Shown here: piece after piece, positions 17,933 to 26,322 of the stretch | How positions within the stretch are numbered: the first letter of the stretch is position 1 | Layout: every line of letters begins with the position of its first letter | From: Microbacterium sediminis | Lineage (GTDB): Bacteria; Actinomycetota; Actinomycetes; Actinomycetales; Microbacteriaceae | Assembly: GCF_004564075.1 (NCBI RefSeq) | Contig: NZ_CP038256.1 | Span: 2,480,001 to 2,544,000, forward strand | DNA length: 64,000 nt | Direction of reading: 5' to 3' | Program-made: the position numbers and the translations under genes | Notes under the pieces: model-generated | What the model was told of the DNA's origin: nothing | Seen by the model: the letters and a program-made list of their open reading frames with translations, nothing else | Databases searched by the model: none

Positions 17933-18682
17933 TCAGGCGACCTGCTCGCCACCGCCCTCCAGCGCGCGCAGCGGACGCACCGGCTCGGGCGTCGCGCCGT
18001 GGATCTCGCGGTGGATGCGCTCCATGCGCTCGTCGAGCTCCGCCGCGGTGTAGGCCGCGTCGCGCAGGCTGTCGGTGAGCCGGCGCGGCACCTGGCGCTC
18101 GTACTTGTAGTAGATCTTGTGCTCGAGGCTGGCCCAGAAGTCCATTGCGATCGTGCGGAACTGCACCTCGACCGGCACGCGCACGGTGCCCGTCGAGAGG
18201 AACACCGGCACCTCGACGATCGCGTGCAGGCTCTTGTAGCCGTTCGGCTTCGGCTGGGCGATGTAGTCCTTGACCTCGAGCACCGTGACGTCGTCCTGGC
18301 CGGCGAGCAGCTCGAAGAGGCGGTACACGTCGCTCACGAAGCTGCACGTCACGCGCACGCCGGCGATGTCGGTGATCTCCTCGCGGATCGACTCGAAGTC
18401 CGGCTCGATGCCCTTGCGCATCACCTTGGCCAGGATCGAGTCGGGCGTCTTCAGCCGGCACGAGACGTTCTCGATCGGGTTGTACGCGTGCGTGTGCTCG
18501 AAGTCCTCGCGGAGGATCAGCATCTTCGTCTCGATCTCGCGCATGCCGAAGCGGTACTCCGACAGGAACCGGGCGAGATCGTCGCGCAGCTCGCGGGCGT
18601 GCTCGAGCACCTCGTCGTCGATGGTGAGGGCGTCCGCCGCGTCGCCGGTCATCGGCCGGTCGGCCGCTGAGCTGGTGGTCAT
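17933..18682 (-). CDS. Single-domain (p)ppGpp synthetase of the RelA/SpoT superfamily
   Basis: 249 residues. The synthetase domain fills the middle: ITDIAGVRVTCSFVSDVYRL (~residues 105-125), DYIAQPKPNGYKSLHAIVEV with the conserved N-G-Y-x-S-L-H (~143-160), and VEVQFRTIAMDFWASLEHK (~175-195). There is no HD hydrolase, TGS or ACT domain, so it is a small alarmone synthetase (RelQ/RelP type) making pppGpp from ATP and GTP or GDP. The last 40 residues form a charged helix. Monocistronic by spacing. Confidence 0.88.
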   Translation of the reverse strand: MTTSSAADRPMTGDAADALTIDDEVLEHARELRDDLARFLSEYRFGMREIETKMLILREDFEHTHAYNPIENVSCRLKTPDSILAKVMRKGIEPDFESIREEITDIAGVRVTCSFVSDVYRLFELLAGQDDVTVLEVKDYIAQPKPNGYKSLHAIVEVPVFLSTGTVRVPVEVQFRTIAMDFWASLEHKIYYKYERQVPRRLTDSLRDAAYTAAELDERMERIHREIHGATPEPVRPLRALEGGGEQVA

Positions 18683-18739
18683 GGCCTCACGCTAGGCACG
18701 CGCCATTTGGAACGGCTGTGAGATCGGCGCGAGCGCGCG

Positions 18740-19849
18740 TCACTTCCAGACGTCGGCGGCGATGTCGACCACGTGGCGGACCTTGGCCCACTGCTCGTCC
18801 TCGGTGAGCACGTTGCCCTCCTCGGTCGAGGCGAACCCGCACTGCGGGCTCAGCGCGAGCTGGCCGAGATCGGCGAAGCGCGAGGCCTCGTCGACGCGGC
18901 GCGTGATCTCGTCGGCCGGCTCGAGCTCGCCCGACTTCGAGGTGACGAGCCCCAGGACGACCGTCTGCTCCCCGGGGGCGAGGAAGCGCAGCGGCTCGAA
19001 TCCGCCCGCGCGCTCGCTGTCGTACTCGAGGAAGTAGGCGTCGTACGGCACGCTGAAGAGGTTCTCGGCGATCGGCTCGTAGCCGCCGGAGCTGATCCAG
19101 GTGGAGCGGAAGTTGCCGCGACAGATGTGCGTGCCCACCACGAGGTCGTCGGGCTTGCCCTCGAGCACGCGCGTGAGGATCGAGGCGTAGCGCTCGCCCA
19201 GCCCGTCGGTCTCGATGCCGCGCTCGGTGCGCGCCCGCTCCAGCTCGGTGTCGCTGCACAGGTACGCCCAGGCCGTGTCGTCGAGCTGGAGGTAGCGGGC
19301 GCCCTCGGCGTAGAAGGCGGCGATGGCGTCGCGGTAGGCCTGCACGAGGTCGTCGACGTAGTCGTCGCGCGAGCCGTACTCCGCGGCGACGAGGTTGGCC
19401 GGCTCCACCCGGAAGTCGAGCACGGTCGGCGAGGGCAGCGAGAACTTCGGCTGCACGCCCGCCGCGTCGGCGAGGGGCTTGAGCGCGCGCCAGTGGGCAA
19501 GCATCGGGTGCGCGGAGAACCCGATGCGGCCGTTGACCTGCACGGCCTTCTGCTTGGTGGCCGCGCCCTGGAACGGCAGGCCGTGGTCGGTGTCGATGAC
19601 CGAGACGCCGTCGAGCCCGTCGAAGAAGTCGAAGTGCCACCACGAGCGACGGAACTCGCCATCGGTGGCCACGCGCAGGCCGCTCTCGGCCTGGCGCGAC
19701 ACGAGCGCGGCGATCTCGCGGTCCTCGACGGCGCGCAGCTCATCGGGCCCGATCCGGCCGGCCTCGGCATCGGCGCGGGCGGCCTTGAGGGACTCGGGAC
19801 GCAGGAACGATCCGACGATGTCGGCGCGGTACGGGGGGTTCACGGTCAC
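18740..19849 (-). CDS. MetE-like cobalamin-independent methyltransferase domain protein
   Basis: 369 residues; GTG 19849 is chosen (MTVNPPYRADIVGSFLRPES), although no clear Shine-Dalgarno is visible and GTG 19843 is also possible. It is a TIM barrel of the MetE C-terminal type with zinc ligands H-x-C in GTHICRGN (~residue 245) and a distal Cys in SPQCGFAST (~337). It lacks the MetE N-terminal half, so it belongs to the group that includes epoxyalkane:coenzyme M transferases and methionine synthase-like enzymes. The methyl donor is not evident. Confidence 0.8.
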   Translation of the reverse strand: MTVNPPYRADIVGSFLRPESLKAARADAEAGRIGPDELRAVEDREIAALVSRQAESGLRVATDGEFRRSWWHFDFFDGLDGVSVIDTDHGLPFQGAATKQKAVQVNGRIGFSAHPMLAHWRALKPLADAAGVQPKFSLPSPTVLDFRVEPANLVAAEYGSRDDYVDDLVQAYRDAIAAFYAEGARYLQLDDTAWAYLCSDTELERARTERGIETDGLGERYASILTRVLEGKPDDLVVGTHICRGNFRSTWISSGGYEPIAENLFSVPYDAYFLEYDSERAGGFEPLRFLAPGEQTVVLGLVTSKSGELEPADEITRRVDEASRFADLGQLALSPQCGFASTEEGNVLTEDEQWAKVRHVVDIAADVWK

Positions 19850-19968
19850 CCGTTCAGCGTAGGCCCGCGCCGGCGGCCGCCCGCAACCCGGCGTCACGCG
19901 GCGTCACAACCCCTTCCGCCACGCGGCGCGGCCCGGCAGGGATGGGCCCGCACGGCTACGGTGTGGAT

Positions 19969-20313
19969 ATGGGCATTCTCTATTACGGCGGATCAGCCGT
20001 CCCGATCCACATCGAGGACCGCGCGCTCGCACACCTGAAGGTCGTGATCATCGCCAAGCTGCGCCGCAACGAGAGCTTCACGGTGTCGTGGCGGCACCCC
20101 GAGGGCGAGCCGCAGGGCCGCAGCACCATCTGGATCCACCCGTCGCTGCCGCTGCGCTTCGTGTTCGACGAGCCGGGGGCGCCCGAGCTGAACCGGGCCT
20201 GGGTCGAGGAGCTCGCGCACTCGGCGAACGCCCTGGGCGGGATCACGCTCGTCGATGAGCACATCGAGGCGCCCGACGAGTGCGACGACGAGGACCAAGA
20301 CTCGGGCAAGTGA
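19969..20313 (+). CDS. Conserved small actinobacterial protein, paralogue 1
   Basis: 114 residues from ATG 19969 (MGILYYGGSAVPIHIEDRAL). Blocks shared with the gene at 20369-20689: D-R-[AT]-L-A-H-L, KLRR-E-x-F, [IF]W[IL]HP and LNRAW. It ends in an acidic tail. I recognise the family as common in Microbacteriaceae, but no function is known to me. The two paralogues converge on one shared terminator. Confidence 0.75.
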   Translation: MGILYYGGSAVPIHIEDRALAHLKVVIIAKLRRNESFTVSWRHPEGEPQGRSTIWIHPSLPLRFVFDEPGAPELNRAWVEELAHSANALGGITLVDEHIEAPDECDDEDQDSGK

Positions 20314-20320
20314 CGCCCGC

Positions 20321-20366
20321 GCATGAGGAAGGGCCGGTCCCCATCGGGGCCGGCCCTTCCTCATGC
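20321..20366. terminator. Bidirectional terminator between paralogous small genes
   Basis: GCATGAGGAAGGGCCGG (20321-20337) and its exact reverse complement (20350-20366) form a 17-bp stem closed by a short TCCCC/GGGG-containing loop. It lies 8 bases after one stop and 3 bases before the other, serving both convergent genes. Confidence 0.85.
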
Positions 20367-20368
20367 GG

Positions 20369-20689
20369 TCACTCCTCGGGAAGCGCCGACGACGGCTCGG
20401 GCGGCTCGGGCGTGATCGTGAGCCCGTTCGGCCCGCTCGCGGCGACCATGAGGTCATCGAGCCAGGCCCGGTTCAGCCGCGGCGCGCGACCGCCGGAGAA
20501 GTGGAACTGCAGCGGCACGGCCGGGTGCAGCCAGAAGCTGCGTCGCCCCTCGCCTTCGCCCATCTTCGTGTCGAACATGAACGGCTCGCCACGGCGGAGC
20601 TTGTTCATCACGACGAGGCGGAGGTGCGCGAGCGTCCGGTCGTCCAGCTCGACGCTTGTGGCCGTCGCACCGTAGAGGAAACGTCCCAT
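20369..20689 (-). CDS. Conserved small actinobacterial protein, paralogue 2
   Basis: 106 residues (MGRFLYGATATSVELDDRTL). Aligns along its length with the protein at 19969-20313: same G-x-x-Y-G start, D-D-R-T-L-A-H-L, KLRRGEPF, FWLHPAVPL, LNRAWLDDL. The tail is Pro/Glu-rich. Function unknown. The pair looks like an inverted duplication that has diverged. Confidence 0.75.
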   Translation of the reverse strand: MGRFLYGATATSVELDDRTLAHLRLVVMNKLRRGEPFMFDTKMGEGEGRRSFWLHPAVPLQFHFSGGRAPRLNRAWLDDLMVAASGPNGLTITPEPPEPSSALPEE

Positions 20690-20724
20690 ACGGCGACCCT
20701 AGCCCACATGCCTGGCAGGTGATA

Positions 20725-20770
20725 TACCGCCTTCCCGGTCGGGCTACCCGGGCCCTCCGGGAAGGCGGTA
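20725..20770 (-). terminator. Hairpin after the SRPBCC gene
   Basis: TACCGCCTTCCCGG (20725-20738) and CCGGGAAGGCGGTA (20757-20770) are perfect 14-base arms with an 18-base loop, ending 8 bases from the stop at 20778 of the leftward gene. Confidence 0.8.
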
Positions 20771-20777
20771 CGTCCGG

Positions 20778-21281
20778 TCACGCCCCCACGCTGCCGGACT
20801 GCTCACCGGGTCGAGAATCCTCGACGCCCCCGTGGATCTCTCCGCGCCACTCCCCGGTCGCGGAGCCACGGTTCTCGATGAACTCCTTGAAGCGGCGCAG
20901 ATCCGTCCGCGCCTGCGCGTCGTCGATGCCGATCGCCGCGCCCGCCGCCTCGAGCAGCCCCTCCGGCTCCCACTCCATCTCCAGCGCGACGTGCGTGCCC
21001 TCGGCGTTGGGGGTGAAGTCCACGCGGCCGGTGTGGAACTTGCCGTCGGTGCTCTGCCACGCGATCTGGCGATCGGGCACCTGCTCGACGATGTCGGCGT
21101 AGAAGCTGTGCTCCCGCCCCGCGATGCTCACGTTCCAGAGCGTCCGGACGTCGTCGATCTGGTCGACCGACTTGACCGCCCCGAGGAACTCCGGGAACGA
21201 CTCGAACTGGGTCCACTGGTTGTACACCTGGCTGACCGGTGCGTCGACGTCGACCTCGGCGCGGAGCTTGGTCATGGTCAT
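20778..21281 (-). CDS. SRPBCC (START-like polyketide cyclase/dehydrase) family protein
   Basis: 167 residues with AGGGAGG upstream of ATG 21281. The START-like fold is evident: AEVDVDAPVSQVYNQWTQFE, then FPEFLGAVKSVDQIDD, and a W-E-P-E-G strand near residue 105. Such proteins bind a hydrophobic ligand in a cavity; no specific enzyme is implied. The C-terminal 25 residues are polar and probably disordered. Confidence 0.8.
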   Translation of the reverse strand: MTMTKLRAEVDVDAPVSQVYNQWTQFESFPEFLGAVKSVDQIDDVRTLWNVSIAGREHSFYADIVEQVPDRQIAWQSTDGKFHTGRVDFTPNAEGTHVALEMEWEPEGLLEAAGAAIGIDDAQARTDLRRFKEFIENRGSATGEWRGEIHGGVEDSRPGEQSGSVGA

Positions 21282-21450
21282 GTCGCTGCCTCCCTGCGAT
21301 TGCTGCGGATGTGTCCGTCGTGCGGGCCACGTTAGGCGCGCCCTTCTGCGCAGCGAACGGGCTTGACCTCGGCGGCACCAGCGGTTATGACCAGACGTCT
21401 CGAGAACTCAACCCCTGGCGGAGGGCGCCGCGGCGCGAGAGGGTCTCGTC

Positions 21451-21564
21451 ATGAGCCGACATGATCGACCCACGCCGGCGATGCGATTCGCCTTCAGCAT
21501 CTGGATGACGATCGTCGTGGCGGGACTGGCCGCGATGATCCTGATCCCCGCGCTGGGGAGGTGA
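21451..21564 (+). CDS. 37-residue single-pass membrane protein
   Basis: MSRHDRPTPAMRFAFSIWMT followed by a hydrophobic stretch IVVAGLAAMILIPALG: a basic head and one membrane helix. The stop is 2 bases before the ATG of the next gene, and the Shine-Dalgarno of that gene (GGGGAGG) lies inside this coding end, so the two are coupled. It is probably a small partner of the DUF6766-like protein. Supported only by coupling and coding character. Confidence 0.55.
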   Translation: MSRHDRPTPAMRFAFSIWMTIVVAGLAAMILIPALGR

Positions 21565-21566
21565 CG

Positions 21567-22244
21567 ATGAGCCGCTTCGTGAAGGACGCAGGGCTGAGTC
21601 TGTTCTTCCTCGCGATCTTCGTCCTCGCGCTGGTCGGGCAGGCGTTCGCCGGGCACGCGCAGAACAACGAGGAGCTGCTGCGCCACGGGCAGCCACCGGA
21701 GTCGATGTGGCAGTTCGTGACCTCCAGCGAGTTCGCCGTGGACGTGGCCGAGAACTGGCAGAGCGAGTTCTTCCAGTTCTTCCTCTTCATCCTCATGACC
21801 GTCTGGCTCGTGCAGCACGGCTCGCCCGAGTCCAAGAAGCCCGGCGACGAGGGGCTCGGCTCAGACGCCGATCAGCTGCTCGGCCCCCACGCCCGGCCGG
21901 ACTCCCCCGCGTGGGCCAAGGTCGAGGGCGCGCGGCGCTGGCTGCTGTCGAACTCGCTGCTGCTCGTGATGGGGGCCGTATTCGTGTTCTCATGGCTGGC
22001 CCAGTCGCTGGCGGGCGCCGCCGTCGCGAACGAGGAGGCGATGCAGCACGGCGAGCCACCGATGACCTGGCTGGCCTACCTCGGCACCGCGGACTTCTGG
22101 AACCGCACGCTGCAGAACTGGCAGTCGGAGTTCCTCGCGGTCGGGTGCATGGTCGCCTTCTCCATCTACCTGCGCCAACGGGGATCGGCCGAGTCGAAGC
22201 CCGTGGGCACCCCGCACCACGTCTCGTCGGAGGAGTCGCAGTAG
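21567..22244 (+). CDS. DUF6766-like membrane protein with an internal duplication
   Basis: 225 residues from ATG 21567. Two similar halves: [FW]L..[SA]LAG.A..NEE...HG[QE]PP.[ST]W, then W-Q-S-E-F, occur once near residues 20-75 and again near 145-200, each preceded by a membrane helix and followed by another. Four membrane segments in all. The repeated HG-[QE]-PP and NWQSEF signatures are striking, but their role is unknown to me. It ends at a strong terminator. Confidence 0.7.
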   Translation: MSRFVKDAGLSLFFLAIFVLALVGQAFAGHAQNNEELLRHGQPPESMWQFVTSSEFAVDVAENWQSEFFQFFLFILMTVWLVQHGSPESKKPGDEGLGSDADQLLGPHARPDSPAWAKVEGARRWLLSNSLLLVMGAVFVFSWLAQSLAGAAVANEEAMQHGEPPMTWLAYLGTADFWNRTLQNWQSEFLAVGCMVAFSIYLRQRGSAESKPVGTPHHVSSEESQ

Positions 22245-22255
22245 CGGCACACAGA

Positions 22256-22285
22256 ACGGCCCGGGCCCCCTCGGACCCGGGCCGT
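22256..22285. terminator. Terminator between convergent genes
   Basis: ACGGCCCGGG (22256-22265) pairs with CCCGGGCCGT (22276-22285) and is followed by TTTCCC. It is shared by the DUF6766-like gene and the leftward YciE-like gene. Confidence 0.8.
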
Positions 22286-22298
22286 TTCCCGTGCGGTG

Positions 22299-22784
22299 TC
22301 AGCCGGCGACGAGCGCCTTCAGGCGCGTCGACAGCTCCTCGCTCGTGTGGATCTCCTGATCGCGGTTCTCCACGAGCAGCTTCACCGCGTCGGGAACACC
22401 CATCGCCTCCAGCGGCGTGATGAGCCCCTCGTAGGCGGCCATCTCGTAGTGCTCGTTGCCCAGCGCCGCCGAGAGCGTCACCTGATCGCGCAAGGCGGGG
22501 GCGCTGCGGGCAATGAGCGACTCGGCCTGCTTGCCGATCCCCTTCGTGCTCGGCGAGGCGGCGGTCGACTCGGGGATCTCGAGGATCCGGAACACCTCGC
22601 GCAGGTTCTCGATCTGCTGCTTGGTCTCATCCATGTGATGCCGGAAGAGCTTCTTGATGTCGGCGGTGACCGCGGCCTCCGCCAGCTCGCCGAGGGCGGC
22701 GAGCGAGTCGTCCTCCATGGTCCGCGCGGTGCGCAGCTGCATGCGGAGCAGGTCGTCGGGGGTCTCGAGCTGAAGCTGACTCAT
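22299..22784 (-). CDS. YciE/YciF-like ferritin-fold (DUF892) protein
   Basis: 161 residues. GAAGGAGG is spaced correctly for ATG 22784 (MSQLQLETPDDL); the ATG 6 bases earlier abuts the ribosome site and is less likely. All-helical, with Glu/His-rich helices typical of the family: RTMEDDSLAALGELAEAA, FRHHMDETKQQIENL and GNEHYEMAAYEGL. Related proteins have a four-helix di-iron-like core and appear in stress responses. No membrane segment. A palindrome (22804-22811/22817-22824) lies just upstream. Confidence 0.82.
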   Translation of the reverse strand: MSQLQLETPDDLLRMQLRTARTMEDDSLAALGELAEAAVTADIKKLFRHHMDETKQQIENLREVFRILEIPESTAASPSTKGIGKQAESLIARSAPALRDQVTLSAALGNEHYEMAAYEGLITPLEAMGVPDAVKLLVENRDQEIHTSEELSTRLKALVAG

Positions 22785-23018
22785 GTCCATCCTCCTTCGC
22801 GTGCCTCCGGTCCGTCACCGGAGGATCGTCTGCTCCGACGCTAGGAAGACGCGCGCCCGCGCGCACGGGGATTGCCCGGGCGCGGGATCCGCGATATGAC
22901 GGGGCGACCTTCCCCGCCGCGCGCGCTTTGTCAAGCGTCTACCGGCCGCGGCGGGAGGCGCCCTACCGTCGTGCCCACCACGCACTTCTCACCGGCTGGA
23001 CAACCAGGAGGTCGGGAC

Positions 23019-24410
23019 ATGACGACTGCACGCAGGCGGGGACGCGTCCTCGCCACGATCGCCGGCATCGGGCTGCTCACCACCGGGTGCGCCGTCGGCA
23101 CCGGCGGGTCGGCCGACGACGCCGACGCGACCTACGACGCCGACGCGTCGCTCGAGGGCGAGCTCTCGGTGATGGGCTTCTCCGGGGTCGACGAGGTGGC
23201 CACGAGCCGCATGGACCTCGCGGAGCAGGAGCTCGGCGACGGCGTCGACCTCAACCTCATCGAGGGCGAGCTCGATCTGCAGCAGTTCCTGTCCACGGTC
23301 GCGACCGGCGATCCGCCGGACCTCATCTACGCCAACCGCGACCAGATCGGCTCGCTCGCCGCGCGCGATGCGATCCTGCCGCTGCAGCGCTGCATCGACG
23401 GCGAGGGCATCGACACGTCGGCGTTCGTCGAGTCGGCGCTCGCGCAGGTGACCCTCGACGGCGAGGTGTACGGGATCCCCGAGTTCAACGTCGTGCAGCT
23501 GACCATGGCGAACGGTGACCTGCTCGCGGACGCCGGCCTGTCGATCGACGACGTCAACGGATCGGATTGGGACGCGATGTCGGCCGCGAACGAGGCGCTC
23601 GTGAAGCGAGGCTCGACCGGGCTCGAGGTGATCGGGATCGACAGCAAGCTGCCCGAGTTCTTCCCGCTGTGGGCCAAGGCCGCCGGCGTGGATCTCATCT
23701 CGGAGGACGGGCGCGAGGCCAACCTCGACGACCCGGAGGCCGTGCGGGCGCTCGAGTGGGCGGTGTCGATCTACGACGCGCAGGGCGGCTTCGCCGACGT
23801 GAAGGCGTTCCGCGATTCGGCCGACTTCTTCGGCGAGGGCAACCAGTTCGCGACCGGCGTGCTGGGCGCGATGCCGATGGAGCAGTGGTACATCAACGTG
23901 CTCAACGACGTCTCGCCCGACGCGCCGCTCGTGTTCGACACGGTGCGCGACCTGCAGGGCGAGCCGATCGCCTACGCCTCCGGCTCGGCCTGGGCCGTCC
24001 CGGCCGGCGCCGACAACCCCGAGGCCGCGTGCCGGTGGGCGCGCGCGATGACCTCGGTCGACGCGTGGGAGGCGGCCGCCCAGGCGCGGCTGGAGCTGCG
24101 CGAGGAGGAGGGCAAGCCGTTCACCGGCATCCTCACGGGCAGCGCCGAGGCCGACGAGCTCGTCCGCGGCATGGTGACCTCCGGCGGCGAGCCGTGGGAC
24201 GCCGGCGTCGAGGCGATGTACGAGGCCAACGAGCACACCTTCACGCTGCCGGCCAACCCCGCCGACGCCGAGTTCGAGCAGGCCATGCAGGACGCCGTGA
24301 ACGCGGTGCTCACGGGCGAGGCCGAACCGGCCGACGCGCTCGCCGAGGCGCAGCAGGTGGCCCAGGAGGCGCTCGACGAGGCCTGGGCGAGGGTCGAGGG
24401 CGAGGGATGA
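23019..24410 (+). CDS. ABC transporter substrate-binding lipoprotein (carbohydrate uptake type 1)
   Basis: 463 residues with AGGAG upstream of ATG 23019. Signal peptide with lipobox L-T-T-G-C at about residue 25, so the mature protein is lipid-anchored. Family 1 solute-binding features: FLSTVATGDPPDLIYANRDQ, NGDLLADAGLS and MPMEQWYINVL. The C-terminal 60 residues are acidic and helical. It leads an operon with two permeases by ATGA/GTGA overlaps. The sugar is unknown; no glycosidase or regulator is nearby. Confidence 0.9.
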   Translation: MTTARRRGRVLATIAGIGLLTTGCAVGTGGSADDADATYDADASLEGELSVMGFSGVDEVATSRMDLAEQELGDGVDLNLIEGELDLQQFLSTVATGDPPDLIYANRDQIGSLAARDAILPLQRCIDGEGIDTSAFVESALAQVTLDGEVYGIPEFNVVQLTMANGDLLADAGLSIDDVNGSDWDAMSAANEALVKRGSTGLEVIGIDSKLPEFFPLWAKAAGVDLISEDGREANLDDPEAVRALEWAVSIYDAQGGFADVKAFRDSADFFGEGNQFATGVLGAMPMEQWYINVLNDVSPDAPLVFDTVRDLQGEPIAYASGSAWAVPAGADNPEAACRWARAMTSVDAWEAAAQARLELREEEGKPFTGILTGSAEADELVRGMVTSGGEPWDAGVEAMYEANEHTFTLPANPADAEFEQAMQDAVNAVLTGEAEPADALAEAQQVAQEALDEAWARVEGEG

Positions 24411-25300
24411 GGCGGCGCGAGTCGCTCGCCGCGTTCGGCTTCCTCAGCCCTTGGCTCATCGGCTTCGCGGTCTTCACCGCCTGGCCGATCCTCTACAGCG
24501 CCTACCTGTCGCTGACCGACTACGACGTCATCAACGACGCCCGGTTCGTCGGGTGGAGCAACTACCAGGAGCTGTTCTCGGATCCGAAGGTCTCGCTCGC
24601 CCTGGGCAACACGCTGTTCTTCACGATCGTGCAGGTGCCGCTGTACGTGATCGTGTCGCTGGCGCTCGCCCTGCTGCTCAACCGGGCGGGCCGGGCGTCG
24701 GGTTTCTTCCGCACGGTGTTCTTCCTGCCGAAGATGACCCCGCCGGTCGCGGTGGGCATCCTCTTCCTGCTGCTGTTCAACGGGCAGAACGGCGTGATCA
24801 ACTCGGGCCTGGGCGCCGTCGGCATCGACGGACCGTCGTGGACGACCGATCCGGCGTGGGTGAAGCCGGGCCTGGTGATCATGAGCCTGTGGACGGTGGG
24901 CTCGTCGGTGCTGATCCTGCTCGCGGCGCTGCGCGGCGTGCCGGAGGAGCTGTACGAGTCCGCGACGCTCGACGGGGCCGGCGCGTGGCGGCGGTTCGTC
25001 AGCGTCACCCTGCCCATGATCAGCCCCGCGGTGTTCTTCATCGTCGTGGTCAACACGATCGCGGGCCTGCAGACCTTCGACGAGGCGTACACGGCCTTCT
25101 TCGGCGCCGGGAACTCCACCTACAGCAACGACGCCGCGCTGTTCTACGTGATCTACCTGTTCCAGCAGGCGTTCGAGTTCCTGCACATGGGATACGCCTC
25201 GGCGATGGCCTGGGTGCTGTTCGTCGTCATCATGGTGATCACGGCCATCCAGATGGTGGTCTCGCGGCGCCTCGTGCACTACGAGGGGGCGGCGTCGTGA
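24407..25300 (+). CDS. Sugar ABC transporter permease (MalF type)
   Basis: 297 residues, six membrane segments. ATG overlaps the previous stop. The EAA loop is ELYESATLDGAGAWRRFVSV (residues ~183-202), where the ATPase docks. Pairs with the downstream permease. No ATP-binding subunit is encoded here, as is common in actinobacteria where one MsiK-like ATPase serves many importers. Confidence 0.92.
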   Translation: MRRRESLAAFGFLSPWLIGFAVFTAWPILYSAYLSLTDYDVINDARFVGWSNYQELFSDPKVSLALGNTLFFTIVQVPLYVIVSLALALLLNRAGRASGFFRTVFFLPKMTPPVAVGILFLLLFNGQNGVINSGLGAVGIDGPSWTTDPAWVKPGLVIMSLWTVGSSVLILLAALRGVPEELYESATLDGAGAWRRFVSVTLPMISPAVFFIVVVNTIAGLQTFDEAYTAFFGAGNSTYSNDAALFYVIYLFQQAFEFLHMGYASAMAWVLFVVIMVITAIQMVVSRRLVHYEGAAS

Positions 25301-26220
25301 GCGCCGTGACCGAGCGGCTCGGCTTCGCCGCACCCGCCGACGCCGCCGTCGGCACCGCGGAGGCCGTGCGCCGGGGGCCGTCGCGCCGGCGCCGGTCGCG
25401 GATCGCCGCGGCGGTGTCGATCGTCCTGCTGATCGCCGTGGGGATCGTCTTCGTCTACCCGTTCGTGTGGCTGGTGAGCGCCTCATTCAAGCCCCGCGGC
25501 GAGGTGTTCGACAACCGGCTCATCCCCGAGACCTTCACCCTCGACAACTACGTCGCCGTCTGGCAGGAGGCGCCGCTCGCGCTCTGGCTGCTGAACACCG
25601 TGATCGTCACGGCGCTCGCCGCGACCGCGGTGACGATCTCGAGCGCCATGGTCGCGTGGGGCTTCAGCCACTTCCGCTTCCGCGGCCGCGGCGCGCTGTT
25701 CGCCCTCGTGCTGGGGTCGATGATGCTGCCCGGCGCCGTCACGATGATCCCGACGTTCCTCATCTGGAACGCCCTCGGCCAGGTCGGCACCCTCACGCCG
25801 ATGTGGGCGCACAACCTCTTCGGCAGCGCGTTCTACATCTTCCTCATGCGGCAGTTCATGATGTCGCTGCCTCGGGAGCTGTTCGACGCCGCGCGCGTGG
25901 ACGGCGCGGGACCGTGGCAGGTGTTCTGGCGGATCGCGCTGCCGCTGAGCCGGCCCGTGATCGCCGTCACCCTCGTGTTCGAGGTGCAGGCGGTGTGGAC
26001 CGACCTGATGCGCGGCCTGATCTATCTGCGCGACAACGCGACCTTCACGGTGCCGCGAGGCCTGAAGTCGCTCGTCGACGCCTTCGGCTTCGGCGGCGAG
26101 TGGCACTGGGAGATCCTCGTCACCGCGAGCGTGGTGACGACCGTGCCGATGATCATCCTGTTCTTCCTCGCGCAGCGCCACATCATCCAGGGCGTCGCGA
26201 CGACGGGCCTCAAGGGCTGA
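25297..26220 (+). CDS. Sugar ABC transporter permease (MalG type)
   Basis: 307 residues starting at GTG 25297 inside the previous stop (GTGA). The first 38 residues are a polar Ala/Arg-rich lead; six membrane segments follow. EAA loop: ELFDAARVDGAGPWQVFWRI (~residues 193-212), and the MalG-type end QRHIIQGVATTGLKG. Third gene of the importer operon. Confidence 0.92.
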   Translation: MSAVTERLGFAAPADAAVGTAEAVRRGPSRRRRSRIAAAVSIVLLIAVGIVFVYPFVWLVSASFKPRGEVFDNRLIPETFTLDNYVAVWQEAPLALWLLNTVIVTALAATAVTISSAMVAWGFSHFRFRGRGALFALVLGSMMLPGAVTMIPTFLIWNALGQVGTLTPMWAHNLFGSAFYIFLMRQFMMSLPRELFDAARVDGAGPWQVFWRIALPLSRPVIAVTLVFEVQAVWTDLMRGLIYLRDNATFTVPRGLKSLVDAFGFGGEWHWEILVTASVVTTVPMIILFFLAQRHIIQGVATTGLKG

Positions 26221-26227
26221 GGCCGAT

Positions 26228-26303
26228 CGGTCGTCGACCGGAGCGGCGCAGCCGCGGAGCGGAGACGGGTCGAGCGCAGCGGCGCAGCCGCGGAGCGGAG
26301 GCC
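26228..26303. repeat. Dispersed repeat with two direct AGCGGCGCAGCCGCGGAGCG units
   Basis: Two copies of AGCGGCGCAGCCGCGGAGCG flank GAGACGGGTCGAGCG. The core is shared with the lhr insertion (8070-8202) and the inverted copy at 60999-61078. It lies between the convergent ABC operon and the sigma-factor gene, with no coding capacity. Confidence 0.75.
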
Positions 26304-26322
26304 TGCGATCATCCGAGGGCCC

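Noticed and set aside
22872..23018. Riboswitch upstream of the sugar ABC operon
   Set aside because: No conserved aptamer pattern seen; only a promoter-like stretch TTGTCAAGCG and a ribosome site.
26221..26322. Short coding frames in the gap after the ABC operon
   Set aside because: The sequence is the dispersed repeat; the frames are repetitive Arg/Ser strings without ribosome sites.
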